Of a DNA stretch of 64,000 nt, positions 1 to 9,062 are shown in pieces. Within the stretch, counting starts at the first letter, position 1. Every line of letters begins with the position of its first letter. The translations under genes were made by a program, and so were the position numbers. Under the pieces are notes generated by a model. It did no database searches. It saw only the letters and a list, made by a program, of their open reading frames with translations, and was not told where the DNA came from. The stretch lies in the NCBI GenBank assembly GCA_937907395.1, contig CALCII010000013.1:496001-560000 (forward strand). The letters run 5' to 3'. The stretch is from an uncultured Chitinophagaceae bacterium. Its GTDB lineage: Bacteria; Bacteroidota; Bacteroidia; Chitinophagales; Chitinophagaceae.

Positions 1-501
1 CGTGTGCTGGGCACCTGGTATGGAATTTTCGTGTTAGTGATTGATATGGGTAAAGGAATCGCTGCTGTTCAATTGTACCGTTGTTTACATACGGATGATT
101 GGTGGTCGCATGAAATCATGTTCTGGCAACTGGTGTTTGGTTTGGTGGCAATTGCTGGCCATATCTTTCCGGTGTTCGCTGGTTTCAGAGGGGGAAAAGG
201 AGTCGCTACTTTGTTTGGTGTGGTTCTGGCAATACAACCGTGGACAGCGTTGATCAGTGTGCTGGCTTTTTTAATAGTGGTTCTTTTAACAAGGTATATT
301 TCAGCAGGATCATTAGCCGGTGTAATTGTTTTTGCAGCATGTGTGTTTTTTGTTTTCCGGGAAACAGATTTGTATATACGTTGGTTTGCCGGGCTATCGG
401 CATTATTAGTGATCTTTCTGCACCGTAAGAACTTATTGCGTTTGTGGAAGGGTACCGAAAACAAAATCAGTTTCAAAAAAAAGGACCGTTCAAAGCATTA
501 A
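1..501 (+). CDS. plsY: Glycerol-3-phosphate acyltransferase PlsY (5' end outside window)
   Basis: PlsY is an inner-membrane enzyme that moves an acyl group from acyl-phosphate to glycerol-3-phosphate, the first step of phospholipid synthesis. The reading frame is open from base 1, so the N-terminus is missing; the first visible residues (RVLG) fit the stretch just after the family's GSGNIGATN motif. The family hallmark GFRGGKGVAT is at about residues 61-70, preceded by GHIFPVF, and an earlier VIDMGKG matches the D-x-x-KG segment. Four hydrophobic segments remain and the tail is basic. It reads toward the M48 protease 77 bp away. Family assignment is firm; only the start is unknown. Confidence 0.93.
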   Translation, partial: RVLGTWYGIFVLVIDMGKGIAAVQLYRCLHTDDWWSHEIMFWQLVFGLVAIAGHIFPVFAGFRGGKGVATLFGVVLAIQPWTALISVLAFLIVVLLTRYISAGSLAGVIVFAACVFFVFRETDLYIRWFAGLSALLVIFLHRKNLLRLWKGTENKISFKKKDRSKH

Positions 502-577
502 CGAATTGTTATCAGAACCGGGTTAAACAGGTATGGTTCTTGCAAATCATAAAATCGAGATTGTAAAACAAATCAAT

Positions 578-1390
578 ATGAGACAGATTCTTACTTTATT
601 CATCACCACTGCTTTCTTATTTATCGGTTGTGCCAAAAACCAGGTGACCGGCAGGAAACAATTAATCCTGATACCTGAAACGGAACTGCAAAGCATGGCC
701 GGACAACAATACAAACAGTTTCTTTCTGAAAATAAGGTAGTGGCCACCACTGTAAATAAAGATGCAGAAATGGTAAGGAGGGTAGGAACACGGATCGCTT
801 ATGCCATCAGTAAGTTTTATGAGCAGCAGGGCAAATCAGATATTTTAAACGGATATAGCTGGGAATTTAACCTGGTAGACAGTAAGGATGTAAATGCCTG
901 GTGTATGCCCGGTGGTAAAGTGGTGGTATATACCGGTCTGTTGCCGGTAACTCAAAATGAAGCGGCACTGGCCGTGGTAATGGGGCACGAAATTGCACAT
1001 GCTATCGCCAAACACGGTAATGAAAGAATGAGCCAGGGGTTAATGCAGCAATTTGGCGGCATTGCTCTCCAGGTAGCTGTGGCTAATAAACCTCAGGAAA
1101 CACAAAATATGTTTATGTCGGCCTATGGATTGGGTTCAACAGTAGGCGCTATTCTTCCTTTTTCCCGTAAACAGGAATTGGAAGCCGATCAGTTTGGATT
1201 GCGCTTTGCCGCCATGGCTGGTTATAATCCGCAGGAAGCCACCGCTTTCTGGAAACGGATGGCACAGGTGGGGGGCGGACAAAAACCACCGGAACTCCTC
1301 AGTACACACCCTTCCGACGAAACCCGGATTCAGAAAATGGATGGTTATGTAAAGGAAGCTATGCAGTACTATAAACCGGCGGGCAAGTAA
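578..1390 (+). CDS. M48 family metalloprotease, lipoprotein
   Basis: This is a 270-residue zinc metallopeptidase of the M48 (Ste24/HtpX/LoiP-like) family, probably anchored in the envelope and acting in protein quality control. I chose the ATG at 578 because it gives a clean signal peptide ending in a lipobox (FIGC); an upstream ATG at 533 would add 15 residues before it. The zinc site HEIAH lies at residues 137-141, and the downstream EADQFGLRFAAMAGY segment supplies the third ligand and the typical M48 ending. C-terminal STHPSDETRI is also a family hallmark. Substrates cannot be read from the sequence. Confidence 0.9.
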   Translation: MRQILTLFITTAFLFIGCAKNQVTGRKQLILIPETELQSMAGQQYKQFLSENKVVATTVNKDAEMVRRVGTRIAYAISKFYEQQGKSDILNGYSWEFNLVDSKDVNAWCMPGGKVVVYTGLLPVTQNEAALAVVMGHEIAHAIAKHGNERMSQGLMQQFGGIALQVAVANKPQETQNMFMSAYGLGSTVGAILPFSRKQELEADQFGLRFAAMAGYNPQEATAFWKRMAQVGGGQKPPELLSTHPSDETRIQKMDGYVKEAMQYYKPAGK

Positions 1391-1478
1391 GGGGATAAGT
1401 TGGGGGGAAACGGCTTGTTTGTTTAAGTTAGAGGTGTGATTGTTTAAGCAAAATGGCTAAAAGTAGGTGGAAACACTG

Positions 1479-1486
1479 TACCTTTG
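1479..1486 (+). promoter_or_regulatory. -7 promoter box TACCTTTG
   Basis: The bases match the Bacteroidota -7 consensus TAnnTTTG. Transcription would begin near 1490, which favours the start codon at 1520 for the following gene over an ATG at 1484. No convincing -33 TTG sits 19-21 bp upstream, so this is tentative. Confidence 0.4.
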
Positions 1487-1519
1487 CACTCTTATTCAAG
1501 TCTCATCAAACTCTTAAGT

Positions 1520-1966
1520 ATGTCGATTTCTCTGTTGGAAAAACTCCAGTTTCAAGACGAAAAAAACTTACTGATTCAGGGCCTTCCTTCTTCCATCGAA
1601 AAGCAATTTGTGAAATTGTCGTTTGCCAAAAACGTCACTCCATTGCTTCGCAGTAAAAAGATTGATTTTGCCCTGATCTTTGCGATTAATCAGAATCAGC
1701 TGAACGGAATTTTAAAGGATGTGCTCCCTGCTTTGGGCAATGGCGCTAAGTTTTGGGTTGCTTATCCAAAAACATCTTCCAAAATTGTAAGCGATCTGAA
1801 TCGTGAAGGAAGCTGGCAATTTGTTTGCCAGTGCGGATTTGAAACTTCAGAAGAAGTAACGTTGGATCATGTTTGGACTGCTATTCGCTTCGACAGAGCC
1901 ATGGCATTAGCTCCAAAGCCAACACGCACAAGCAGAACTTCAAGGTTAAGTCCGGCTGAAGCTTAA
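1520..1966 (+). CDS. DUF3052-like protein
   Basis: This is a 148-residue cytosolic protein of unknown biochemical role. The centre and end resemble DUF3052: a hydrophobic strand FALIFAIN, then LPALGNGAKFWVAYPK followed by SKI..DLNR and a closing VWTAIRFDR. It looks like a degenerate Rossmann-type fold similar to the end of methyltransferases, without a recognisable cofactor motif. A serine/threonine/arginine-rich tail of about 18 residues ends the protein. The ATG at 1520 is preferred because a promoter box at 1479-1486 sits just upstream. A strong intrinsic terminator follows the stop codon, so it is probably transcribed alone. Confidence 0.65.
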   Translation: MSISLLEKLQFQDEKNLLIQGLPSSIEKQFVKLSFAKNVTPLLRSKKIDFALIFAINQNQLNGILKDVLPALGNGAKFWVAYPKTSSKIVSDLNREGSWQFVCQCGFETSEEVTLDHVWTAIRFDRAMALAPKPTRTSRTSRLSPAEA

Positions 1967-1992
1967 ATTACACCGCAGAACATTATTTTTGA

Positions 1993-2017
1993 GCCGTCTT
2001 TTAAAGACGGCTTTTTT
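1993..2017 (+). terminator. Intrinsic terminator after the DUF3052-like gene
   Basis: GCCGTCTT pairs with AAGACGGC across a 3-base loop (8 bp stem) and six T residues follow. It lies between the stop at 1966 and the next ATG at 2021. Confidence 0.9.
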
Positions 2018-2020
2018 ATT

Positions 2021-2533
2021 ATGCATCAGAATGTGGAAATCAAGGCTTCCTGTAAAGAGCCTGCCAATATCAGGAACTGGATCAGGGAGCACAATGGAAT
2101 TTTAAAAGGTACAGATCACCAGGTGGATACTTATTTCCGTGTGGTGCAGGGCCGTTTAAAACTGCGACAAGGAAATATTGAAAATGCATTGATTTATTAT
2201 GAACGTGAAAACACTGCTCAACCAAAACTGAGCAAGGTGGTCATGACGCCCTTAACCGGGGATACTGAGAAGCTGAAAGAAGTACTTACCGCTTCAAACG
2301 GTATTAAAGTGGTGGTGAATAAGCAACGGGAGATCTGGTTTATTGATAATGTAAAATTTCATATTGACCAGGTGGACGACTTAGGTGGATTTGTGGAAAT
2401 TGAAGCAATCGATGCAGAAGGGAATCTGGGATTTGATCATATTCAGCAACAATGCAGTTTTTATATGCAGCAATTTAACATACTGCCTGAACATCTTTTA
2501 ACGCATTCTTACAGCGATCTCTTGTTGAAGTAA
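2021..2533 (+). CDS. CYTH domain protein (class IV adenylate cyclase / triphosphatase-like)
   Basis: This 170-residue protein belongs to the CYTH (triphosphate tunnel metalloenzyme) superfamily, whose members act on triphosphates such as ThTP, tripolyphosphate or, in CyaB-type enzymes, ATP. The signature E-x-K (EIKA) is at residues 6-9. The alternating charged strands of the tunnel follow: DTYF, GRLKLRQG, YYERE, KQREIWF, FHIDQVDDLGGFVEIE. The length fits single-domain CYTH proteins. The ATG starts only 3 bp after the previous gene's terminator, so its promoter is unclear. Sequence alone does not decide between cyclase and triphosphatase. Confidence 0.85.
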   Translation: MHQNVEIKASCKEPANIRNWIREHNGILKGTDHQVDTYFRVVQGRLKLRQGNIENALIYYERENTAQPKLSKVVMTPLTGDTEKLKEVLTASNGIKVVVNKQREIWFIDNVKFHIDQVDDLGGFVEIEAIDAEGNLGFDHIQQQCSFYMQQFNILPEHLLTHSYSDLLLK

Positions 2534-2536
2534 ACG

Positions 2537-2544
2537 TAGATTTG
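2537..2544 (+). promoter_or_regulatory. -7 promoter box TAGATTTG before the PAP2 gene
   Basis: It is an exact match to TAnnTTTG ending 5 bp before the ATG at 2550. If it is used, the transcript would start almost at the initiation codon. The -33 element is not obvious at the right distance. Confidence 0.4.
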
Positions 2545-2549
2545 TACTT

Positions 2550-3203
2550 ATGAACTGGAATTATCATCATCCTTTCAAAAATGTATTTTCCTGGGCAATG
2601 CTTTTGTTGATTGTAACAGGCGCTGCAGTGGCTTTTTGCTGGACTAAGGCTGATGTATTTCGTCTTTTGAATCAACAACATTCTTACCCGGGTGATCTCT
2701 TCTTCAAATATGTTACATATGTTGGGGATGGATTGTTTATGATTGTACTTGCAGTGGTGTTGATAGGCCTCGGAAGAAGAAAGCTGGGTATACTGATGAT
2801 TCTTTCCTTTCTTTTAGCCGGGTTAGTGGCACAAACAGTAAAGCGCATCAATCCGCAACCACGTCCCGGTTTGTACTTCAGTAAGCAACCTCAACTAATG
2901 CCCGGTTGTGGTGTGCATTGTGTTGACGGAAATTTATTAAAAGGGAATAACAGTTTTCCAAGCGGGCATACCACCACAGCCTTTGCTATGTTTTCATTGC
3001 TGGCATTTGCTTCCCGCAATAAATTATACCAACTGTTGTTTTTTATAACTGCTGTAATGATTGGTTATTCAAGAGTATATCTTGGTCAGCATTTCTTTCT
3101 CGATGTTTTAGCAGGAGCAGTAATAGGATACCTTACTTCATTTCTCTTGCTGTATCTTTTCAGGAACAGGGAGTTTGGCGGAACGGAAGATGGAAGTATT
3201 TAA
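2550..3203 (+). CDS. PAP2 family membrane phosphatase
   Basis: This is a 217-residue integral membrane phosphatase of the PAP2 superfamily, which dephosphorylates lipid phosphates such as undecaprenyl pyrophosphate or phosphatidate. All three family motifs are visible: KRINPQPRP (KX6RP) around residue 99, FPSGHT around 136, and SRVYLGQHFFLDV around 174. About six hydrophobic helices are predicted. Its stop codon shares the bases TTAA with the stop of the convergent dnaG gene, with no terminator between them. Which lipid it acts on cannot be decided from the sequence. Confidence 0.9.
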   Translation: MNWNYHHPFKNVFSWAMLLLIVTGAAVAFCWTKADVFRLLNQQHSYPGDLFFKYVTYVGDGLFMIVLAVVLIGLGRRKLGILMILSFLLAGLVAQTVKRINPQPRPGLYFSKQPQLMPGCGVHCVDGNLLKGNNSFPSGHTTTAFAMFSLLAFASRNKLYQLLFFITAVMIGYSRVYLGQHFFLDVLAGAVIGYLTSFLLLYLFRNREFGGTEDGSI

Positions 3204-5122
3204 CGGAAGATGACAGTGCCCATTCCTTTCGTTAAATTGGATTCCACTTCTTTCAGGTGCTGATGTGTTTTGATCAAAACAATCAACTCATCTGAAGAAT
3301 GAGGTTGTTCCATATCACGTTGATTTTCTTCAATCATCTTTTTAATCTTACGTAATTTCAGATAAGTGAGAACAGAATGCACTTCTTCTCTGTATAAATC
3401 ATTCCTGTCGGGTGGCGCTTTGTCAAATACCCGTTTCCAGTTGGGGCTTAATTCATGGCCAATATCTGCCAATGCCACTGCTGCATTTCTGATCTCAGTG
3501 TTTTCATGAAACACAAATGTTTTCATTGTGGGTTCAATACCTTCTTCGAGCCATTGCTTGTATTGTTGCACCAATGCAGCCAATTGCTGGTTCTCAACCA
3601 TGTCTGCATCTGCATCTTCCGAAAATATATGCTGGGCAATGGTATGTTGTTCATCCCATGGCAACATGCCAAAATCAATCAGGCAACGAACAAGCTCCCG
3701 TTCATGGCGTTCATCCAGGTTTAATAGTTGAGAGGAATCGTCCTGCTCAACAGTTTGCGGCATGTCTGGGAGTTGTTCTACTGCTTGTTGCTTTTGTTCG
3801 AGTTTGCTTACCCGTTCACGAATGAATTTATTTACGAGAGAATGCAGTCCAGCTTCATCAACTTTCAGCAGCTGAGAACTTTGCTTGATGTAATCCTGCT
3901 GACGGGTGAAATCTTCAACCTTATTTAAACGACTAATGCTTTCGGCAATATGATTCACCAAAGCTGCTTTCTTCACCGAATCATTGCCTGCATCTTTCAA
4001 CATCACTTCCAGTTGAAAGAGAATGATATCCTTTTTGTTGTTTCGGATAAATTCTTTGAATGCAGTGGCACCTACTTTGTTTACATAACTATCCGGATCT
4101 TCATTATCCGGTATCAATACAAGATTTACATTTAAGCCTTCTTCCAATGCAAGATCCAAACCACGCATGGCAGCTTTCACACCAGCTGAGTCGCCATCGT
4201 ACAGTATGGTTAAGTTGTTGCTGTATTTTTTAATCAACCGCAGTTGATCAGGAGTTAATGAAGTGCCGCCACTTGCCACCACATTTTCCAATCCCGCCTG
4301 GTGTAACGAAATCACATCTGTATAACCTTCCACCAAAAGGCACTCATCATTTTTATCAATTGCCTGTCGTGCAAAATAAGAACCATAAAGAATCTTACTC
4401 TTTATGTATAAATCATTTTCCGGTGTGTTGATATATTTAGGCGCATTCTCTTTTTTACCAATGATACGTGCACCAAAGCCAATTACTTTTCCGGTGTTGT
4501 TATGAATAGGGAAGATAATGCGTTCCCGGTAATTGTCTACTAGCTCTCCGTTGCGTTCCACAACGATTCCTGTTTTGGAAAGCAGTTCAGGATTGTATTG
4601 ATTTTTAATCGCAGCCTGTGCAAATGCATCCCGTTGTTTGGGAGAATAACCCAGTTGAAATTTCTGAATGGTATCTTCCCGGAAACCACGTTCTTTCAGA
4701 TAAGTCAATGCAACAGATTGTCCCTCTTCTGTTTCAAACAATTGCTCTGAAAAGAATTTTTGTGCAAACTGGTTGATGATGAAGAGGCTATCGGCCAGTT
4801 GGCGTTGTTGTAATACTTCCGGACTACTGTATGTTTCTTCAACTTCTACATTGTATTTGTTAGCCAACCACCTTAATGCATCTACATAGGAGTACTTTTC
4901 ATATTCCATCAGGAAACTGATGGTATTGCCACTTTTTCCGCAACCAAAACATTTATAAATTTCTTTCGAAGGGGAAACGGTGAAAGAAGGCGTTTTCTCA
5001 TTGTGAAAAGGGCAAAGTCCCAAATAACTGGCACCCCTTTTTTTCAGTTTCACGAAACCACCCACCACTTCCACAATGTCGATGCGGCTTAAGATCTGTT
5101 GTATGGTTTCCTGTGAAATCAT
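3200..5122 (-). CDS. dnaG: DNA primase DnaG
   Basis: DnaG makes the RNA primers for chromosomal replication. The 640-residue protein has the N-terminal zinc ribbon (C37, H40, C58, C61 in CPFHNEKTPSF and CFGCGKSGN), then the catalytic core and Toprim domain with EGYTD and the metal-binding YDGDSAG. A variable C-terminal region of about 200 residues should bind the DnaB helicase. The ATG at 5122 directly gives the conserved MISQETIQQILSRIDIVEVV start. It reads alone, convergent with the PAP2 gene and divergent from the amylase gene; a near-consensus box (TAATTTG) lies upstream on its strand. Confidence 0.98.
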   Translation of the reverse strand: MISQETIQQILSRIDIVEVVGGFVKLKKRGASYLGLCPFHNEKTPSFTVSPSKEIYKCFGCGKSGNTISFLMEYEKYSYVDALRWLANKYNVEVEETYSSPEVLQQRQLADSLFIINQFAQKFFSEQLFETEEGQSVALTYLKERGFREDTIQKFQLGYSPKQRDAFAQAAIKNQYNPELLSKTGIVVERNGELVDNYRERIIFPIHNNTGKVIGFGARIIGKKENAPKYINTPENDLYIKSKILYGSYFARQAIDKNDECLLVEGYTDVISLHQAGLENVVASGGTSLTPDQLRLIKKYSNNLTILYDGDSAGVKAAMRGLDLALEEGLNVNLVLIPDNEDPDSYVNKVGATAFKEFIRNNKKDIILFQLEVMLKDAGNDSVKKAALVNHIAESISRLNKVEDFTRQQDYIKQSSQLLKVDEAGLHSLVNKFIRERVSKLEQKQQAVEQLPDMPQTVEQDDSSQLLNLDERHERELVRCLIDFGMLPWDEQHTIAQHIFSEDADADMVENQQLAALVQQYKQWLEEGIEPTMKTFVFHENTEIRNAAVALADIGHELSPNWKRVFDKAPPDRNDLYREEVHSVLTYLKLRKIKKMIEENQRDMEQPHSSDELIVLIKTHQHLKEVESNLTKGMGTVIFR

Positions 5123-5197
5123 GAGCTGGGCAAATTACGAATTTTGATTGTGGGTAAATTATAAATCTATAAAAACAGTCGTTATTGTTGTTTGAAG

Positions 5198-5205
5198 TAA
5201 ATTTG
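5198..5205 (+). promoter_or_regulatory. -7 promoter box TAAATTTG before the amylase gene
   Basis: It matches TAnnTTTG exactly and would place the transcript start near 5209, 16 bp before the ATG at 5225. No good -33 element is visible. Confidence 0.4.
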
Positions 5206-5224
5206 GGTACTATTGATTACGACT

Positions 5225-8200
5225 ATGAACCGTATTATTCTTACGGTGCTATTGTTTTTTTGCCTTTTAAACAACGCAACCGCACAAACCGATTTTCGCA
5301 GCGAGACAATCTATTTCTTAATCACTTCCCGTTTTTTTGATGGTGACACCAGCAACAGTGCTCCCACAGAATGGTGCTCTTATATTCCGGGTGTGACCAA
5401 TCCCAACATTACCGATCCGAAGGATGTTTCCTGGCGGGGTGATTTCAAAGGATTGATCCAGCAACTGGATTACATCAAAGGCATGGGATTCACTGCTATC
5501 TGGATCACACCAATTGTACAGGGAAGAAGTCCATTGGATTATCACGGCTATCATGCCTGGGATTTTACCAAAGTGGATTCGAGGCTGGAATCGCCGGGAG
5601 CCACCTTTAAAGACTTGTGTGACGCTGTTCATGCCAAAGGGATGAAGATTGTATTGGACATTGTTACCAATCACAGTGGAAGATATGGTGTTAAAGGACA
5701 GGCAGAACTGAAGTACAATACAGATCCCACTAAAACATGGGGACAAACCAGCACGGGTCAGCCTTTGCCGGCAAACCCCAATTGGTCTTATGACGGGATC
5801 ACCAAAAATCCGGATGATGGTAAGATCTGGAGCCGGGCGAACCTGGCCAAACTGCCGGCACCATACAATGCAAACCTATCTGCTTTTAACTGGCCTTGCA
5901 CCGAAGCATTTGTAACCACGTCAGACCCTAATTGGTTTCACCAGAGTGGTAATGGTTTTGCCCAGGGATGGGATGATACCACCAACTGTTATCAACGTGC
6001 GGTGAGTGATGATTGTCCGGATTTAAACACCGGCAGTAAAGCTGTTCAGGATTATTTCTTCAATGTATACAAGAATTACATTGACATGGGAGTGGATGCT
6101 TTCCGTTGGGATACATGGAAGCACATGAACAAGCAGGATATTTTCGCTCTTTACGATCGTTTCAAAGCATATAAGCCGGATTTGTTTGTGTTTGGTGAAG
6201 TGGCGCAGAAACGGTTTGAATTGCATCCTGTGGAAGAGATCAATCCGCACTGGTATACCTGGAGAGGTGCGGTAGGTAGCTCAGCACCTGTAGGAGTTGG
6301 TGTAATCGACTTTTTTGCAGAAGCTACCTTTCATAACATATTTGAAAATGGTGGTGCTTTCTCGGGTGTAACCGATGCAGCCCGTTATGATCATTTATAT
6401 TCAGATCCTTCTTTACTGATTACATGGTTGGATAATCATGATTTTGGTCCTAATAACGATTGGAACAGGCGTTACGGCGGCAGTGAAGAAAACCTCGCAG
6501 CCTGTTTGAATTTCATGTTTACTTGGAGAGGTATTCCCAGCTTATACTACGGAACAGAAATGCAATTCATGAAAGGTGCTTATACCGATTTGCATGATCC
6601 TGCAGGTGTAACAAAAAGCCTGGATGAAACCGGACGTGCCTATTACGGTAACAACGTTCTTACAGCAGTAAATCATAAATTATATAAGCACCTGGCAAAG
6701 CTGAATGCCATCCGTCGTGCCATTCCTGCTTTGCAGAAAGGTTCATGGAACTGGGGCGGGAATTATCCCGGTAATGGAATTGGATATAAGAGAGAATATT
6801 CCGGACAAATTGTTTGTGTGGGTCTTGCGAAAGACGGGGATGCTTCTTTTAGTTTTTCCGGACTTACAAACGGAATTTATCGTGATGCGGTTACCGGAAG
6901 GGAAATCAATGTGAGCAACGGTACACTTCAATTCACAGTGAAATCATTATCTGCCGGTATCTATGTGTTAAATGGTCCGGGGATGATTGGCGAAAGCGGA
7001 GCCGGCTATTTTGAAGCCTGCGTTACAGGTTGTGCTCCTGCTCCTAAGGTAACTATTTCTCCGGTAGGGGATAATTATAACGCACCTATTACAGTAACCA
7101 TCTCAGCTACAGGTGGAACACCCGGCTATACCATCTATTATACTACAGATGGATCCACACCCACCACATCAAGCCCTGTGTATACTTCTTCATTTCAGGT
7201 TTCTGTGGCAACAACAGTAAGAGCGATTGTTAAAGATGCAAATGGTAAAATTTCAGACCTGGCCGGGCAACATTATACATTTGTCTTGCCCAAACCGAAA
7301 GTTACTATCACGCCTGCTTCAGGAAATTTCTATGATCCGTTTAATGTAACAATATCAGCTTCATCAGGAACAGCTCCTTATACCATCTACTATACAACTA
7401 ACGGTACCGAACCAACGACGTCAAGTTCGGTTTATACAGCGCCTTTTTCAGTAAGTACTGCATCTACAGTGAAAGCAATAGCAGTGGATTCCAAGAGCCA
7501 GCAATCAACCACTGCCAGTAACAGTTATACGTTTAATATTCCGGCACCGGTGATTACAGCAAACCCGGCAGGAGGTAACTATCCAACTCCGCCAATCAAT
7601 GTAACATTAACTGCTTCTTCTCCAAGAACACCGGTTACGATTTATTACACAACAGATGGATCCACACCAACTGTTTCAAGTGCTGTTTACAGTACTGCGA
7701 TTCCCATGAATGGTTCTTCAACCATAACCTTAAAGTTTATTGGTAAGGATAATGAAGGCCGTGTCTCAACGGTGGATTCACAACGTTATACATTCAGTCC
7801 TATTCCGGATATGTGGCTGTATTTCAAAAAGCCCGCCAGCTGGGCCAGTACCATCAAAATTTACTATTGGAATGCGGCTCCCTCAGGTGCAGTCCCAACT
7901 GTAGCCTGGCCGGGTGTTGCTATGGAACAGGTTTGTACAGGCAGTGCCTGGTATCGTTATAAGTTTAACGGTGTTTCGGCGGTGAACGTCATTTTTAATG
8001 ATGGTGGTGCAAATAAAACGCCCGACCTGGTGAATGTAACCACTTCCGGATATTATGATAACGGATGGCTTACAACAGCCCCAGACGTTACAAAACCAAC
8101 TTCAGCGTTTACGATGACACCATCAACCGGCGCTGCTCCGTTAACAGTGAACTTTAATGCCCAATCATCTACTGGTTGCGGAACACTCACTTATTATTGG

Positions 8201-8902
8201 GATTTCGGAAACGGAAGAACAGATAACTCTGTATCAAATCCATCCACAACTTACAATGCTGCCGGAACCTATATTGTAAAACTGATTGTAAGAGATCAGA
8301 ACCAGGTAACAGACAGTATCACTCAATCTATTACCGTTACATCTGCCCCGGTAGGAATGACAGTGCATTTTAAACGTCCGACAGACTGGACGAAAACACC
8401 AAAACTCTATTTCTGGAATGTACAACCGGCGGGTGCTCTCAGCACAACATGGCCCGGTGTGCAAATGGTGGATGAAGGCAATGGATGGTGGAAGTTTACC
8501 TTGCAAGGAGTAAACTGTACCAACCTGCTGTTTAATAATGATGCTTCTCCACAAACAGGCGACTTGTTTAAGTGTGGTGATTGCTGGTACGATGGTGCCT
8601 GGGTAAATGCACCTACCGGAGTGAATGATTGGTTGCTGCCATCTTCGGCAGTACGGGTTTATCCTAACCCCGCACAATCAGTTGTGGCATTGAAAAACGA
8701 TCAGCTTCCTTCAGGAGTATATACAATTCGTCTTACGGATGTAACAGGAAGGGTGAGTTTGCAACAAACCATACGGTTGGAGAAAGGACAAACCCATTGG
8801 TTAAGCCGTGAACGTTTACAAACTGGTAGCGGTACTTATATCATCAATCTCATTGACAGTAAGGGAAATAATCGATGGGCAGGAAAATTGGTGCTTCAGT
8901 AA
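5225..8902 (+). CDS. Secreted multidomain alpha-amylase (GH13), T9SS cargo
   Basis: This 1225-residue secreted enzyme should hydrolyse alpha-1,4-glucans such as starch outside the cell. A signal peptide (MNRIILTVLLFF...NATAQ) is followed by a GH13 barrel with catalytic D296 (FRWDTW), E325 (FGEV) and D406 (DNHD). After it come three chitobiase/CHB_HEX C-terminal-type repeats (about 607-860), a CBM26-like starch-binding module (862-955), a PKD domain (958-1040), a second CBM26-like module (1044-1130) and a type A T9SS sorting domain (VRVYPNPAQS to the end). The ATG at 5225 is preferred over an upstream TTG at 5213 because it begins the signal peptide. It is monocistronic, with a strong terminator. 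No SusCD genes are nearby. Confidence 0.93.
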   Translation: MNRIILTVLLFFCLLNNATAQTDFRSETIYFLITSRFFDGDTSNSAPTEWCSYIPGVTNPNITDPKDVSWRGDFKGLIQQLDYIKGMGFTAIWITPIVQGRSPLDYHGYHAWDFTKVDSRLESPGATFKDLCDAVHAKGMKIVLDIVTNHSGRYGVKGQAELKYNTDPTKTWGQTSTGQPLPANPNWSYDGITKNPDDGKIWSRANLAKLPAPYNANLSAFNWPCTEAFVTTSDPNWFHQSGNGFAQGWDDTTNCYQRAVSDDCPDLNTGSKAVQDYFFNVYKNYIDMGVDAFRWDTWKHMNKQDIFALYDRFKAYKPDLFVFGEVAQKRFELHPVEEINPHWYTWRGAVGSSAPVGVGVIDFFAEATFHNIFENGGAFSGVTDAARYDHLYSDPSLLITWLDNHDFGPNNDWNRRYGGSEENLAACLNFMFTWRGIPSLYYGTEMQFMKGAYTDLHDPAGVTKSLDETGRAYYGNNVLTAVNHKLYKHLAKLNAIRRAIPALQKGSWNWGGNYPGNGIGYKREYSGQIVCVGLAKDGDASFSFSGLTNGIYRDAVTGREINVSNGTLQFTVKSLSAGIYVLNGPGMIGESGAGYFEACVTGCAPAPKVTISPVGDNYNAPITVTISATGGTPGYTIYYTTDGSTPTTSSPVYTSSFQVSVATTVRAIVKDANGKISDLAGQHYTFVLPKPKVTITPASGNFYDPFNVTISASSGTAPYTIYYTTNGTEPTTSSSVYTAPFSVSTASTVKAIAVDSKSQQSTTASNSYTFNIPAPVITANPAGGNYPTPPINVTLTASSPRTPVTIYYTTDGSTPTVSSAVYSTAIPMNGSSTITLKFIGKDNEGRVSTVDSQRYTFSPIPDMWLYFKKPASWASTIKIYYWNAAPSGAVPTVAWPGVAMEQVCTGSAWYRYKFNGVSAVNVIFNDGGANKTPDLVNVTTSGYYDNGWLTTAPDVTKPTSAFTMTPSTGAAPLTVNFNAQSSTGCGTLTYYWDFGNGRTDNSVSNPSTTYNAAGTYIVKLIVRDQNQVTDSITQSITVTSAPVGMTVHFKRPTDWTKTPKLYFWNVQPAGALSTTWPGVQMVDEGNGWWKFTLQGVNCTNLLFNNDASPQTGDLFKCGDCWYDGAWVNAPTGVNDWLLPSSAVRVYPNPAQSVVALKNDQLPSGVYTIRLTDVTGRVSLQQTIRLEKGQTHWLSRERLQTGSGTYIINLIDSKGNNRWAGKLVLQ

Positions 8903-8922
8903 TAAAAATTTGAATAATAGAT

Positions 8923-8951
8923 AAAAAGCAGCCGTAACCGGCTGCTTTTTT
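8923..8951 (+). terminator. Intrinsic terminator after the amylase gene
   Basis: GCAGCCG pairs with CGGCTGC around loop TAAC, flanked by five A residues before and six T residues after, so the hairpin could work in both directions. Confidence 0.88.
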
Positions 8952-9023
8952 CGTAAGGGTATTTCAGGCGGCAGATCTGTTTATTCAGGCGAATTGATGG
9001 TTGGTCTGAGGTAGAAAACACGG

Positions 9024-9055
9024 TTGTTAGTATCGGCCTTTTCTTCTTACATTTG
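9024..9055 (+). promoter_or_regulatory. Bacteroidota promoter for prfB
   Basis: TTG at 9024-9026 and TACATTTG at 9048-9055 (TAnnTTTG consensus) are 21 bp apart. The ATG of prfB follows the -7 box by 7 bp, so the 5' leader is at most a few bases. Confidence 0.55.
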
Positions 9056-9062
9056 CCCCGCT

